Assembly (NCBI RefSeq): GCF_900220975.1
Contig: NZ_OBQD01000015.1
Coordinates: 62,001 to 126,000, forward strand
Direction of reading: 5' to 3'
Length of the DNA stretch: 64,000 nucleotides
Source of the DNA: Rhizobium subbaraonis
Lineage (GTDB): Bacteria > Pseudomonadota > Alphaproteobacteria > Rhizobiales > Rhizobiaceae
Shown: positions 9,440-18,359 of the stretch, in pieces
Numbering within the stretch: the stretch's first letter is position 1
Layout: the number at the start of each line of letters is the position of its first letter
Position numbers and translations under genes: made by a program
Notes under the pieces: model-generated
What the model was told of the DNA's origin: nothing
Seen by the model: only the letters and a program-made list of their open reading frames with translations
Databases searched by the model: none

Positions 9440-9787
9440 ATGTACCAGTTCTCGTATGTCGAGATCATGGAGGACGGTGTCGAAACCGCCCGAAGCCGGG
9501 AGCGTCAGGTTCTCGACCGTTCCCTCGACCTTCTCCGGAAGGCCGCGCAGGCAGACGGCTACGGCAAGGACACGATCGAAGCCGTCTACTTCACGCGACG
9601 CGTCTGGATTCGTTTCGTCGAGGATCTCGGCAATCCGGAGAACATGCTCGACCAGGAGCTGCGCGCCAATCTCATTTCAATTGCCATCTGGATATTGGGG
9701 GAACTCGACCGCATCCGTAAGCGCGAGTCGACGAATTTCCAGGGCATCATCGATATAACCACCATCATCAGGGATGGAATAAAATGA
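9440..9787 (+). CDS. flaF: Flagellin biosynthesis regulator FlaF
   Basis: FlaF is a small alphaproteobacterial protein that, with FlbT, balances flagellin synthesis against assembly; in Caulobacter it is needed for flagellin translation. The 115-residue sequence is all helical with family features [22 protein letters not shown], a central [13 protein letters not shown], and a C-terminal [15 protein letters not shown]. The stop overlaps the flbT start by 4 bp (ATGA). Confidence 0.92.
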   Translation: MYQFSYVEIMEDGVETARSRERQVLDRSLDLLRKAAQADGYGKDTIEAVYFTRRVWIRFVEDLGNPENMLDQELRANLISIAIWILGELDRIRKRESTNFQGIIDITTIIRDGIK

Positions 9788-10230
9788 AGAGCACTCTGCG
9801 TATCTCACTGAAGTCGGGTGAGCGCATTTTCGTCAACGGGGCGGTCCTGCGGGTCGATCGGAAGGTCGCGCTGGAATTCCTGAACGATGTCACCTTCCTG
9901 CTGGAGAACCACGTTCTTCAGCCCGAACAGGCGACGACTCCGCTGCGCCAGCTCTATTTCATCGCGCAGATGATCCTGATCAATCCGGATGGCGCGGAGC
10001 AATCGACGGCGATCTTCCGCAAGTCGGTCATCATGCTTCTCAACTGCTTCCGCGACGAACAGGTGCTGGCCGAGCTGAAGCGCATCGACGGCCTCGTCAC
10101 GCAGGGACGCGCCTTCGAGGCGCTCAAGGCGATCCGCGGGCTGTATACGATCGAGGACCGGATCCTCAACAATCATGAGCTCACGCCGGCGACGGTGGAG
10201 CAGATCCGCAAGGAGATCGCGATATGGTAG
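9784..10230 (+). CDS. flbT: Flagellin repressor FlbT
   Basis: FlbT binds flagellin mRNA leaders and limits translation until the hook is complete, as shown in Caulobacter. The 148-residue protein begins [20 protein letters not shown], a beta-rich start conserved in the family, and continues with [18 protein letters not shown] and a helical C-terminal half. It overlaps flaF by 4 bp and flgD by 7 bp, so the three are translationally coupled. Confidence 0.94.
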   Translation: MKSTLRISLKSGERIFVNGAVLRVDRKVALEFLNDVTFLLENHVLQPEQATTPLRQLYFIAQMILINPDGAEQSTAIFRKSVIMLLNCFRDEQVLAELKRIDGLVTQGRAFEALKAIRGLYTIEDRILNNHELTPATVEQIRKEIAIW

Positions 10231-10640
10231 ACGCAGTCGGCGCGACCACGTACTCCGGATATACCCCGGGCGCCTCGGCGACCGAATCTGGCAGCGACGC
10301 CAAGACCGCGACCTTGAACTACGAGAGTTTTCTCAAGCTGCTCGTGGCGCAGTTGAAGAACCAGGATCCCACGGAGCCGATGGACCCAACCCAGCAGATG
10401 GCGCAGCTTGCGACTTTCTCGCAGGTGGAGCAGACCATCAAGACCAACACGAACCTGGAAAGCCTCCTGCAGCGCACGTCGCTCCAGGAAGCCAATTCCG
10501 TCATCGGCCGGACGATAACGAGCGAGGATGGCAAGATTTCAGGTGTCGTCAAGGAAGTCACGTTGTATACGGATGGCATCGTGGCAACGCTTGATTCGGG
10601 CGAAAAGCTGGTCGTCGGTCCGGGCGTAAAGGTGAAGTAA
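10224..10640 (+). CDS. flgD: Flagellar hook cap protein FlgD (short form)
   Basis: FlgD is the scaffold cap on which FlgE subunits assemble. The 138-residue product has the conserved N-terminal FlgD motif [20 protein letters not shown], followed by [18 protein letters not shown]. It is much shorter than enteric FlgD (about 230 residues) and ends soon after a beta-rich segment ([20 protein letters not shown]), so most of the C-terminal fibronectin/tudor-like region is absent. Rhizobial FlgD proteins are commonly this short, so I do not read it as a truncation. Confidence 0.92.
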   Translation: MVDAVGATTYSGYTPGASATESGSDAKTATLNYESFLKLLVAQLKNQDPTEPMDPTQQMAQLATFSQVEQTIKTNTNLESLLQRTSLQEANSVIGRTITSEDGKISGVVKEVTLYTDGIVATLDSGEKLVVGPGVKVK

Positions 10641-10647
10641 ATCCACT

Positions 10648-10914
10648 ATGAATGAGGCTGACGCCCTCGATATCGCGCAGGCGGCGATCTGGACCGTGAT
10701 CGTCGCGGCAGGACCTGCCGTCCTTGCGGCGATGATCGTCGGCGTCGTTATCGCCTTCATCCAGGCGCTGACCCAGGTTCAGGAAGTAACGCTCACTTTC
10801 GTTCCGAAGATCCTGGCGGTTCTGGTTACCGTCGCCATTTCTGCGCCTTTCATCGGGGCGCAGATTTCTATTTTCAGCGGCATTATCTTCTCGCGCATCG
10901 AGACCGGCTTCTAG
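10648..10914 (+). CDS. fliQ: Flagellar export gate protein FliQ
   Basis: FliQ is a membrane subunit of the type III export gate with FliP and FliR. The 88-residue protein has two membrane helices (about residues 15-38 and 52-73) and the family sequence TQVQEVTLTFVPKILAVLV between them. It starts 7 bp after flgD. fliP is not in this window. Confidence 0.95.
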   Translation: MNEADALDIAQAAIWTVIVAAGPAVLAAMIVGVVIAFIQALTQVQEVTLTFVPKILAVLVTVAISAPFIGAQISIFSGIIFSRIETGF

Positions 10915-11026
10915 CCCGTCAGTCTTTCGTCGACGCTGCCACCCTCGCGCAAGTTTCGCGGGATAGAGGTCGGGGCAGCATCGCGGTCCTTGCGGACCGC
11001 TCCTCTCATGACGAGACGGGACGACA
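10915..11026 (+). other. fliQ-flhA spacer with hairpin
   Basis: A hairpin with 7-bp arms GCGGTCC (10983-10989) and GGACCGC (10994-11000) around a TTGC loop lies 27 bp upstream of the flhA ATG. There is no T-run, so an intercistronic processing or translational-control structure is more likely than a terminator. The flhA ribosome-binding site (GAGACGGGAC) lies just downstream. Confidence 0.4.
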
Positions 11027-13114
11027 ATGGCACAGGTACCTTCACTCTCCATCCCCAAGGTCAATCCGAGCGGACGTGACATCGCCTTCGCGATGGGTAT
11101 CGTCACCATCCTGTCGATCCTGTTCCTGCCGATCCCGCCCTTCCTGATCGACATGGGGTTGGCGTTCTCCATCGCCTTCTCGGTGCTGATCCTCATGGTG
11201 TCTCTGTGGATCCAGCGGCCGCTCGATTTCTCTTCATTCCCGACGATTCTCCTGATCGCAACGATGATCCGGCTGGCGCTGAACATCGCCACCACGCGCG
11301 TGATCCTGTCGCACGGGCACCAGGGGCATGATGCGGCCGGCAGCGTCATCGCGGGCTTTGCCGACCTCGTCATGTCCGGCGACTTCGTCATCGGTCTGAT
11401 CGTCTTCCTCATCCTGATCACGGTGAACTTCATCGTCATCACCAAGGGTGCGACGCGTATCGCCGAAGTCGGCGCCCGCTTCACCCTCGACGCCATCCCC
11501 GGCAAGCAGATGTCGATCGACGCGGATCTCTCCGCGGGCCTGATCGACGAGAAGGAAGCCCAGCGTCGCCGGCGCGAACTGGAGGACGAGAGCTCTTTCT
11601 TCGGTTCGATGGACGGTGCCTCGAAATTCGTCCGCGGCGACGCAATCGCAGGTCTGATCATCACCGCGATCAATGTCTTCGGCGGTATCATCATCGGCTA
11701 TTTCCGCCATGGCATGGAGATCGGCGAGGCCGCCGACGTCTTCGTCAAGCTGTCGGTCGGCGACGGCGTCGTGTCCCAGATCCCGGCACTGATCGTCTCG
11801 TTGGCGGCGGGCCTCCTCGTATCGCGCGGCAGCGCCCCCGGCTCGACGGACCAGGCGGTCGTCAACCAGCTCAGCGGCTATCCGCGCGCCCTCATGGTCG
11901 CAGCCGGCCTGATGGTGCTCTTGGCGGTCATGCCCGGCCTGCCGTTCCTCCCCTTCATGGTCCTGGGCGGCATCATGGGCTTTGGCGCATGGGCCATCCC
12001 GCGCCGCCAGGAGGAAGAAAACAAGCTGCGCCGCGAGCAGGAAGCCAAGAACGCGATGCAGACGAAGGAGGCCGACAAGGACTCGGTCAAGTCGGCCCTG
12101 AGGACCGCCGAGATCGAGCTTCTGCTCGGCAAGCAGGTCTCGACCCGCCTTCTCGGTGCCCACCAGGAACTCGCGTTCCGGGTCGGCAAGATGCGCAAGA
12201 AGTTCGCCACCCAGTACGGCTTCGTCGTTCCCGAGATCAAGGTCTCCGACGACATCTCGGTCGCCGACAAGGCCTACCACATCCGTATTCACGGCACGAC
12301 GGTGGCCTCGAACATCGTTCGCGTCGGCGAGGTTCTCGTGGTGACCGGCGGCGGCCGCAAGCCGAGCGCTCCAGGCGACGAGATCCGCGAGCCCGCATTC
12401 GGCATGCCGGCCGTGTCGATCCTCGAAACCTTCGCCGACGACGTCCGTCGCGAAGGCTTCCATCCGATCGACAACGTCTCCGTCGTGCTGACGCACCTGT
12501 CGGAGGTCATCCGCAACAACCTGCCGCAGCTTCTCTCCTACAAGGACGTGAAGATCCTCATCGAGCGGCTGGATCCCGAGTACCGCAAGCTTGCCGACGA
12601 GATCTGCTCCTCGCACATGTCCTATTCCGGGCTGCAGGCGGTGCTGAAGCTGCTTCTGGCCGAACGCGTCTCGATCCGCAACCTGCACCTGATCCTGGAA
12701 GCCGTGGCCGAACTCGCACCGCACGTTCGCAAGACCGAGCAGATTGTCGAGCACGTCCGCATCCGCATGGCGCAGCAGATCTGCGGCGACCTCGCAGAGA
12801 ATGGCGTGCTGCCCGTACTGCGCCTCGGCAACCGCTGGGACATGGTCTTCCACCAGGCGCTCAAGCGCGATGCAAAGGGCGAAGTCGTGGAATTCGACAT
12901 CGACCCGCGGCAGCTTGAGGAGTTCAGCGAGCAGGCGACGAAAGTTATCCGTGAATTCCTCGACCGCGGAACGCCTTTCGTGCTGGTCACGTCGCCCGAA
13001 TCCCGTACTTATGTGCGCATGATCATCGAACGCCTCTTCGCCACCCTGCCGGTCCTCTCACATGTCGAACTTGCCAAGGGCATCGAGATAAAGATCCTCG
13101 GCTCGATCTCATGA
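11027..13114 (+). CDS. flhA: Flagellar export protein FlhA
   Basis: FlhA is the large export-gate subunit; it uses the proton gradient and docks chaperone-substrate complexes. The 695-residue protein has an N-terminal membrane half (about residues 15-330, several hydrophobic helices) containing the FHIPEP-type motif [20 protein letters not shown] and [15 protein letters not shown]. The cytoplasmic C-terminal half (about 350-695) includes [15 protein letters not shown] and [21 protein letters not shown]. Length fits the family. The stop overlaps fliR as ATGA. Confidence 0.97.
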   Translation: MAQVPSLSIPKVNPSGRDIAFAMGIVTILSILFLPIPPFLIDMGLAFSIAFSVLILMVSLWIQRPLDFSSFPTILLIATMIRLALNIATTRVILSHGHQGHDAAGSVIAGFADLVMSGDFVIGLIVFLILITVNFIVITKGATRIAEVGARFTLDAIPGKQMSIDADLSAGLIDEKEAQRRRRELEDESSFFGSMDGASKFVRGDAIAGLIITAINVFGGIIIGYFRHGMEIGEAADVFVKLSVGDGVVSQIPALIVSLAAGLLVSRGSAPGSTDQAVVNQLSGYPRALMVAAGLMVLLAVMPGLPFLPFMVLGGIMGFGAWAIPRRQEEENKLRREQEAKNAMQTKEADKDSVKSALRTAEIELLLGKQVSTRLLGAHQELAFRVGKMRKKFATQYGFVVPEIKVSDDISVADKAYHIRIHGTTVASNIVRVGEVLVVTGGGRKPSAPGDEIREPAFGMPAVSILETFADDVRREGFHPIDNVSVVLTHLSEVIRNNLPQLLSYKDVKILIERLDPEYRKLADEICSSHMSYSGLQAVLKLLLAERVSIRNLHLILEAVAELAPHVRKTEQIVEHVRIRMAQQICGDLAENGVLPVLRLGNRWDMVFHQALKRDAKGEVVEFDIDPRQLEEFSEQATKVIREFLDRGTPFVLVTSPESRTYVRMIIERLFATLPVLSHVELAKGIEIKILGSIS

Positions 13115-13860
13115 TCACCGACCCGCAGGGCACGGTACTGGCCTTGTTCGCCGCCTTCTGTCGTGTCGGCGGATGCTTCATGCTGCTGCCGGGCTTCGCG
13201 TCCGCGCGCCTGCCCATGCAGATCCGGCTGTTTGTCGCCGTCGCAGTGTCGATGGGCATCCTGCCGATCCTCTGGGACACGATCTATCCCAGGACGCAGG
13301 GCACCACGATGGGCTACATCCAGCTGATCGGCTTCGAGACGCTGACCGGTGCCGTCATCGGCCTGATCACCCGCTACTACGTGCTGGGTCTGCAGTTCGC
13401 CGGCACGGTGCTGACGATGATGATCGGCTTCAACGCGCCGCCCTCGCAGGACGTGCTAGAGGACGCCCAGGAAAACCAGTTGACCAACCTGATCAGCTTT
13501 GCCGGCCTGATGGTGCTGTTCCTGCTCAACTTCCACCACATCGTCTTCCGGGCGCTGGTTGATTCCTATACGGCGATTCCGATGGGCGGCTTCAATCCGC
13601 AGAGCGCGCTGATTACCCTCACCGATACCCTGGTCGAGACCTTCATCATCATGCTCCGCCTGGCGAGCCCCTTCATCATCTACGGCTTGCTGTTCAACAT
13701 TGCCGTGGGCCTGATCAACAAGCTTGCGCCGCAGATGCCGATCTACTTCATCTCACTGCCCTACATCATCTTCGGCGGCCTGTTCCTGGTCTATTTCGGC
13801 ATCTCCTCGCTGCTGGAGATTTTCGCCACCAGCTTTGTGCCGGTCTTCGAAGGACGCTAA
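13111..13860 (+). CDS. fliR: Flagellar export gate protein FliR
   Basis: FliR is a membrane component of the export gate. The 249-residue protein has about six hydrophobic helices and the FliR/SpaR region [19 protein letters not shown], followed by [19 protein letters not shown] and the C-terminal [16 protein letters not shown]. It overlaps flhA by 4 bp. Confidence 0.95.
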   Translation: MITDPQGTVLALFAAFCRVGGCFMLLPGFASARLPMQIRLFVAVAVSMGILPILWDTIYPRTQGTTMGYIQLIGFETLTGAVIGLITRYYVLGLQFAGTVLTMMIGFNAPPSQDVLEDAQENQLTNLISFAGLMVLFLLNFHHIVFRALVDSYTAIPMGGFNPQSALITLTDTLVETFIIMLRLASPFIIYGLLFNIAVGLINKLAPQMPIYFISLPYIIFGGLFLVYFGISSLLEIFATSFVPVFEGR

Positions 13861-13869
13861 GGACGAACC

Positions 13870-14268
13870 ATGACCAAGCGATCCGACAAGCTGAAGCGTC
13901 TGGTCTCCGTTCAGCGCCATCTCGAGCAGATGGCGGAGATGGACCTGGCGGCGACCACGCAGCAGCGCCAGGAGGTGACGGAGACCATGGATGCGGTCGC
14001 CGGTGCCATCAGCTCGCTCAACCCCGTTCACCGCAATTTCTCCGGCATCTACGCCGCCCAGATCGGCAAGCTGCGCCACAAGGACGTGATGCTGGCCGGT
14101 GTCCAGCAGATGCACGAAATGCGCATCATGCGCGAGCGTACGAAGGGCGATCGCCTCGAAGAGCAGATGCGCGACGCGCGTAGCGCCGAGGATCGCGAAG
14201 CGGCCGACAACGCCGTCTACGACCTCATCGACCAGCATATCGCTTATGGCGACGGCTCCGATCGCTGA
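13870..14268 (+). CDS. fliJ: FliJ-like flagellar export protein (probable)
   Basis: This is a 132-residue, highly charged and almost entirely helical protein starting KRSDKLKRLVSVQRHLEQMA and continuing with long amphipathic stretches (RIMRERTKGDRLEEQMRDAR). Size, the heptad-like pattern, and position straight after fliR suit FliJ, the coiled-coil stalk that links the FliI ATPase to FlhA. No motif proves this; an uncharacterised rhizobial flagellar protein is the alternative. It starts 9 bp after fliR. Confidence 0.6.
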   Translation: MTKRSDKLKRLVSVQRHLEQMAEMDLAATTQQRQEVTETMDAVAGAISSLNPVHRNFSGIYAAQIGKLRHKDVMLAGVQQMHEMRIMRERTKGDRLEEQMRDARSAEDREAADNAVYDLIDQHIAYGDGSDR

Positions 14269-14597
14269 TTCCGTTTCGAGACAATACCGATCGCTGCAGG
14301 CAGTACTGGCCGATAGAAATCGGGTGGAGGCGCTGACGCGTGCCCTTCGGCCGGCTTTCATGGGCGAGCTTCCCGCCGGGCGCCGATCCTGGGGATGCAT
14401 TTCGCGAGATCAGCCTCCCGTAAGGTTGAGAAGCGATAGTCGAATCCGAGACGAAGGATGAAAGCCCACCATCTGGGTCGTGTTCGGGTCGGCGTGCCAA
14501 CGCCCATCGAGCCGGCGGTTCGGGATCTTCGCGATGAACTGTGGGCGGTCTGCCATGATGGCGGGCGGTCTCCGAGATACCCGAGAGGCAAAGAACC
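14269..14597. other. Gene-free gap in the flagellar operon with coding-like scraps
   Basis: This 329-bp gap is unusual in an otherwise tightly packed operon. No convincing + strand gene fills it; a 71-codon frame from 14246 to 14461 overlaps the fliJ-like end but becomes Arg/Pro-rich. On the - strand, 14410-14556 reads MADRPQFIAKIPNRRLDGRW then HADPNTTQMVG, and an adjacent frame continues as FILRLGFDYRFSTLREADLA. Together these resemble one short reading frame broken by a frameshift. I do not recognise a family. Confidence 0.35.
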
Positions 14598-15161
14598 GTG
14601 GCAATTTCACCCCCCAGTGATCTGGTGCTTGATGTCGTGCGGGCGGCTGATCCTGCATCCGTGCAGGAGGCGCAGGCCAAGCTCAAATCCAACCGCGCGA
14701 GCTTCGAGGCGAACAGCCTTGCCGACGCGGGCGCCGGATTCGGCGCGGCCGTCGGCATCCTCAACCGCGACTCGGTTGCGTCGGCGGCGACGGGCACGAG
14801 CGGCGTTTCCGCCAACAAGGCGATGCCGGAGACCTATCGCAAATTCGAGGCCATGGTTCTGCAGAACTTCGTGAAGTCGATGCTGCCGGCCGACAGCGAA
14901 GATGTCTACGGCAAGGGAACAGCCGGCGAGATCTGGCGCGGCATGATGGCCGAGCAGATCGGCGACGTCATCTCGAAAAGCGGCGGCATCGGCATCGCCG
15001 CCAGCCTGGCCAAGGACAACGAGAAGAAAAGCGCTACCGGCGCCGACATTGCAGTGATCGATCCGAACGCGCAGCGCGTCTCGACCGCAATGGTGCAGGA
15101 GCTTCAACGCAACACATTCGCCGCCGTTGAGCGTGGCGACAACGACAACAAGACAGCTTGA
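14598..15161 (+). CDS. flgJ: FlgJ-like rod-binding protein
   Basis: The 187-residue protein has the rod-binding (FlgJ N-terminal) signature at about residues 78-125: YRKFEAMVLQNFVKSMLP, then YGKGTAGEIWRGMMAEQIGD and GGIGIAASL. This domain acts as scaffold or cap for rod assembly in the periplasm. There is no C-terminal muramidase domain, as in other alphaproteobacteria; the separate transglycosylase encoded at 3995-4567 may supply wall cleavage. The GTG start follows GAGGCAAAG after the long upstream gap. Confidence 0.85.
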   Translation: MAISPPSDLVLDVVRAADPASVQEAQAKLKSNRASFEANSLADAGAGFGAAVGILNRDSVASAATGTSGVSANKAMPETYRKFEAMVLQNFVKSMLPADSEDVYGKGTAGEIWRGMMAEQIGDVISKSGGIGIAASLAKDNEKKSATGADIAVIDPNAQRVSTAMVQELQRNTFAAVERGDNDNKTA

Positions 15162-15177
15162 TCGGAGGACTAGAAAA

Positions 15178-15546
15178 ATGGACATGGCAACGAACGATCT
15201 CCGCATCCGCACGGTATTGAACCGGCTTGAGAACATCGTTGACGCGGAGAACGCCGGTATTGGCGTCGATCCGAAGTTCGATCTGCAGACTTCCAATGCG
15301 CACAAGAGCCGCTGCCTGTATGAGCTGTCGATGCTCTCGCGCGACGTCGCCGCTGAAATGATGCCGCGCTCGTTCGGACCGCAGATGCAGAGCCTGCGTG
15401 AGAAGCTGGCCGTGAATGCGCAGCGCATCGCCGCACATCTCGAAGCCGCCCGCGCGGTCGTCCAGCTCCTCAAGGACGCCGTGCGCGAGCAGGAAGACGA
15501 CGGCACCTACTCGCAGGAACAGTTCCGCCTGGGGTATCAGCCGTGA
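15178..15546 (+). CDS. FlgN-like flagellar chaperone (probable)
   Basis: The 122-residue product starts at ATG 15178 behind GGAGGACTAGAAAA; an upstream frame into flgJ adds an unlikely Thr/Arg-rich leader. It is helical (NDLRIRTVLNRLENIVDAEN, LREKLAVNAQRIAAHLEAAR) with a short polar C-terminus. Size, helicity and location suit FlgN, the export chaperone for FlgK and FlgL, but sequence identity alone does not establish it. Its stop overlaps the following start by 4 bp. Confidence 0.55.
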   Translation: MDMATNDLRIRTVLNRLENIVDAENAGIGVDPKFDLQTSNAHKSRCLYELSMLSRDVAAEMMPRSFGPQMQSLREKLAVNAQRIAAHLEAARAVVQLLKDAVREQEDDGTYSQEQFRLGYQP

Positions 15547-16073
15547 TCAAACTGATCCTCACCGGCGTCTGGATCTGCGTTCTCACGCTGGGTTCGGTGT
15601 ACTTCTCCATGCAGATGGCCGCCGCGCCGAGGGTCGATGATGAGGCCGCCGCCCGCGCGGCGGCGATGGAGCTCGTCAAGGGCGGGCAGGCGACGATCCC
15701 GGTCATCTCGGACGGTGCGGTGAAGGGGTATTTCCTGACGCGGCTGTCCTATACCGCGAACAAGGAGCTGGCCGCCAAGCAGGTGCTGCCGATCAACGAA
15801 GCGCTCACGGACGAGCTGTATTCGCTGCTTGTGGGCGAGCGGCTGATCGACGTCAGCAAGCTCGACCGTTTCGACGTCGATGCTTTCCGGACGCGCGTCA
15901 GGGAAGGCCTGAACAAGCGCTTCGGCGACGAGGTCATCGACGAGGTGCTGGTGGAGCAGATCGACTACATTGCCAAGGTCGAGGTCGGCGTGAAGCCGAC
16001 GCGCAAGGGAACGGCCATCGTTCGAAGCGAATCTGGCGGCGAGGCTCCGTCTTCCGAAGCTTCCGGACATTGA
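15543..16073 (+). CDS. Conserved one-TM protein at the end of the flagellar operon
   Basis: I do not recognise a named family. The 176-residue protein has one membrane helix at about residues 4-24 (LILTGVWICVLTLGSVYFSM), then an apparently periplasmic domain containing AVKGYFLTRLSYTANKEL, an acidic helix-rich middle (DELYSLLVGERLIDVSKLDR), and RVREGLNKRFGDEVIDEVLV. The overall layout (N-terminal anchor, small domain, short polar tail) recalls FliL-type basal-body proteins, but I see no specific match. It overlaps the preceding gene by 4 bp and is followed by the operon terminator. Confidence 0.75.
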   Translation: MIKLILTGVWICVLTLGSVYFSMQMAAAPRVDDEAAARAAAMELVKGGQATIPVISDGAVKGYFLTRLSYTANKELAAKQVLPINEALTDELYSLLVGERLIDVSKLDRFDVDAFRTRVREGLNKRFGDEVIDEVLVEQIDYIAKVEVGVKPTRKGTAIVRSESGGEAPSSEASGH

Positions 16074-16102
16074 CGGCCAGGCTCCTTGCCGGACAAGAAA
16101 AG

Positions 16103-16137
16103 ACGCCGCGTGAACAGGCCCGCGCGGCGTTTCTTAT
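16103..16137 (+). terminator. Terminator of the flagellar operon
   Basis: Perfect 8-bp arms ACGCCGCG (16103-16110) and CGCGGCGT (16123-16130), a 12-base loop and a T-rich tail TTCTTATTT lie 30 bp after the last flagellar gene and between convergent genes. Confidence 0.75.
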
Positions 16138-16156
16138 TTCCACGGTGAGAAGGCCG

Positions 16157-16951
16157 TCAGGCGCCGTTGTCGTTGCGCCCCAATAGCGTGCCGAATTTGT
16201 AGCGCGCGACGTGATAGAGGAAGACGGGATTGCCGACGACATAGCGGTACCACAGCCGGTTCGGCTCCTGTGCCAGCCGGAAAAGCCATTCCAAGCGCAG
16301 CTTGCGCATGCGGGCCGGGGCCCGCGGAACGCGGCCGGCGACAAAATCGAACAGGGCGCCCACGCTGATCACCAGCCGCGCATGGCCGGGCGACACATAG
16401 CGGTCGATCCATTTTTCCTGCACCGGCGTGCCCATCGCCACCAGCAGGATGTCGGGCGCAAGCCGCCGGACTCTCTCGACTACGGCATCGGATTCCTTCT
16501 TGTCGAAGAACCCGTCGGAAATGGCATGGAACTCGTGCCAGGGCGTGTGTTCGCGGAACTTCTGCGCAGCGAGCTGCAGCACCTCCTGTTCGGCGCCGAT
16601 CAGCGCGACGCGCTTCGGTTTCGCCATATAGGTGAGCAGAGCCGGCACGAAGTCGGTGCCGTTGAGATTGGCGGGGAAGGAGCTGCCGTGAAAGACCTGC
16701 GAGGCGATGTCGACCCCATGCCCGTCTGGCAGCACGATCTGGCGCTCGAGCGCGCTTCGATATTCGTCGTCGCGCAGCATCAGGTTGGCGTTGTTGGCGT
16801 TCAGGAACGCGATCGTCGTCTGCCCGATCGGCATTTCGGCGAGGCCTGAAACGAAATCGAACGCGCCGGCCCAGTCGAGATCGCACACGGGAAGACCCAG
16901 GATATCGCGCTGCGACGCCTTTATGACGGTGGAACGGGACTGAACGTTCAT
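16157..16951 (-). CDS. WecG/TagA/CpsF-family glycosyltransferase
   Basis: The 264-residue protein belongs to the WecG/TagA/CpsF family, which transfers a sugar (often N-acetylmannosamine or its uronate) to a lipid-linked acceptor in surface-polysaccharide synthesis. Family features are TTIAFLNANNANLMLRD, IVLPDGHGVDIASQVF, RVALIGAEQEVLQLAAQKFR, and ILLVAMGTPVQEKWI with RVPRAPARMRKLRLEWLFRL near the C-terminus. There is no membrane segment; it probably attaches to the inner membrane by its basic C-terminus. The ATG follows GGAGGG. No other polysaccharide gene is adjacent, so its product is unknown. Confidence 0.88.
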   Translation of the reverse strand: MNVQSRSTVIKASQRDILGLPVCDLDWAGAFDFVSGLAEMPIGQTTIAFLNANNANLMLRDDEYRSALERQIVLPDGHGVDIASQVFHGSSFPANLNGTDFVPALLTYMAKPKRVALIGAEQEVLQLAAQKFREHTPWHEFHAISDGFFDKKESDAVVERVRRLAPDILLVAMGTPVQEKWIDRYVSPGHARLVISVGALFDFVAGRVPRAPARMRKLRLEWLFRLAQEPNRLWYRYVVGNPVFLYHVARYKFGTLLGRNDNGA

Positions 16952-17339
16952 CGCACGTCCCTCCGCCAGGCTTGTCCTGCGACAGCTACTGCGAAGCGCG
17001 TTTTCCGGCCGGAGACGAGAAATTCAGGCATTGCTGCAACGATCCTTCATGCATCGCAATGCGTGTATCAGCTCCGGCTGAAGGGTGCTTTAAGTTGATC
17101 GCTAAAGATCGAGCGCGCACGTTCATGCTTCTTTAACCTGCACCCTTTGCAAGGCGACCCGGCAGGCCTTCGCAAAGGGTGGCGATCGGCGTAAGAGAAG
17201 GCGGCTCTATGCTGCGCTCAGCGCCGAGCGGTTTTACTCGTGCTTGCAAAGTTCGATTCGGGACAGCATAGGACGCTTTGAGGCCAATACCGGCGCCGAC
17301 TGGACATTAGATTTTCGCGAAGCCCGCGAGGAGAAGAAA
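16952..17339. other. Divergent control region with a long hairpin upstream of folD
   Basis: This 388-bp region separates the divergent glycosyltransferase and folD. Its main feature is a hairpin at 17142-17180: ACCCTTTGC plus AAGGC pair with GCCTT plus GCAAAGGGT, a 14-bp stem with one bulged C and a 10-base loop. No T-run follows on either strand. It lies about 160 bp before the folD start and could be a structured leader, an operator or a small RNA. No gene is supported in this region. Confidence 0.5.
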
Positions 17340-18239
17340 GTGACCACCATTATCGATGGGAAGCAGGTTGCCGCTTCCGTGATTGAGGCGGTGAAGACCG
17401 CCGCCCGGAAGCTCGAGCAGGAGGCAGGCGTCAAGACGGGGCTGGCGGTCGTCATCGTCGGCGACGATCCGGCAAGCCACGCCTATGTTTCCTCCAAGAG
17501 CCGCATGGCCAAGGAATGCGGTTTCACCTCCATCCAGCACACGCTTCCGGAGGAGACGACGCAGGAGGAATTGGCGGCGCTCGTCGAAAAACTGAACGCC
17601 GACGAAACGATCCACGGTATCCTCGTGCAGTTGCCGCTGCCGAAGCATCTGAACTCCGAACCGATCATCCAGTCGATCCTGCCCGAGAAGGACGTGGACG
17701 GGCTGCATGTGGTCAACGCCGGCAAGGTCGCGACCGGTGATCTCGAGGGCGGCCTCATCTCCTGCACGCCCGCCGGCGCCATGGTGCTGGTTCGCGGCAT
17801 CCGCGGCGATGATCTGTCCGGCCTGAACGCTGTCGTCATCGGCCGCTCGAACCTGTTCGGCAAGCCGATGGCCGCCCTTCTCCTGAATGCCAACGCCACC
17901 GTGACCTCGGCCCATTCGCGCACCAAAGACCTCGCTGCCACCTGCCGCAACGCCGACATTCTGGTCGCCGCCGTCGGACGGCCGCAGATGGTGAAAGCGG
18001 ATTGGGTGAAGCCCGGTGCGACGGTGATCGACGTCGGCATCAACCGCGTTCCCGCGCCGGAAAAGGGCGAGGGCAAGTCCCGCCTCGTCGGCGACGTCGC
18101 CTTCGACGAATGCGCGAAGGTCGCCGGCGCGATCACGCCGGTGCCCGGCGGCGTCGGCCCGATGACGATCGCGATGCTGATGGCCAATACGGTGATCGCC
18201 GCCTACCGCAAGGCGGGGCTCAAGCCGCCGCGGTTCTGA
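17340..18239 (+). CDS. folD: Methylenetetrahydrofolate dehydrogenase/cyclohydrolase FolD
   Basis: FolD interconverts 5,10-methylene- and 10-formyl-tetrahydrofolate in two cytosolic steps, feeding purine and formyl-Met synthesis. I chose the GTG at 17340 ([17 protein letters not shown] follows), with GAGGAG just upstream; an upstream ATG at 17244 would add an odd 32-residue leader. The 299-residue protein has the active-site Lys in [17 protein letters not shown] (about residue 53), [24 protein letters not shown], the NADP-binding [17 protein letters not shown], and the C-terminal [15 protein letters not shown]. All are family signatures. Confidence 0.96.
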   Translation: MTTIIDGKQVAASVIEAVKTAARKLEQEAGVKTGLAVVIVGDDPASHAYVSSKSRMAKECGFTSIQHTLPEETTQEELAALVEKLNADETIHGILVQLPLPKHLNSEPIIQSILPEKDVDGLHVVNAGKVATGDLEGGLISCTPAGAMVLVRGIRGDDLSGLNAVVIGRSNLFGKPMAALLLNANATVTSAHSRTKDLAATCRNADILVAAVGRPQMVKADWVKPGATVIDVGINRVPAPEKGEGKSRLVGDVAFDECAKVAGAITPVPGGVGPMTIAMLMANTVIAAYRKAGLKPPRF

Positions 18240-18359
18240 CCACGGCGAGCATGGACGGCGCGGGGAAGAAGCAGCCCCGCGTCGGATGCGGGCGACGAAG
18301 CCGTTGCAGCCGCATTTTCTGGCGCCGGCAACGCCGCGACCGCCCCCGCCGCCCGCGCG

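Noticed and set aside
11234-12853. Long open frame (539 codons) antisense to flhA
   Set aside because: High GC makes antisense frames long; composition is His/Asp/Arg/Gln-rich without any domain, and flhA fully explains the sequence.
16952-17339. Tetrahydrofolate riboswitch before folD
   Set aside because: A long hairpin is present, but none of the conserved bulges or pseudoknot features that I know could be found.
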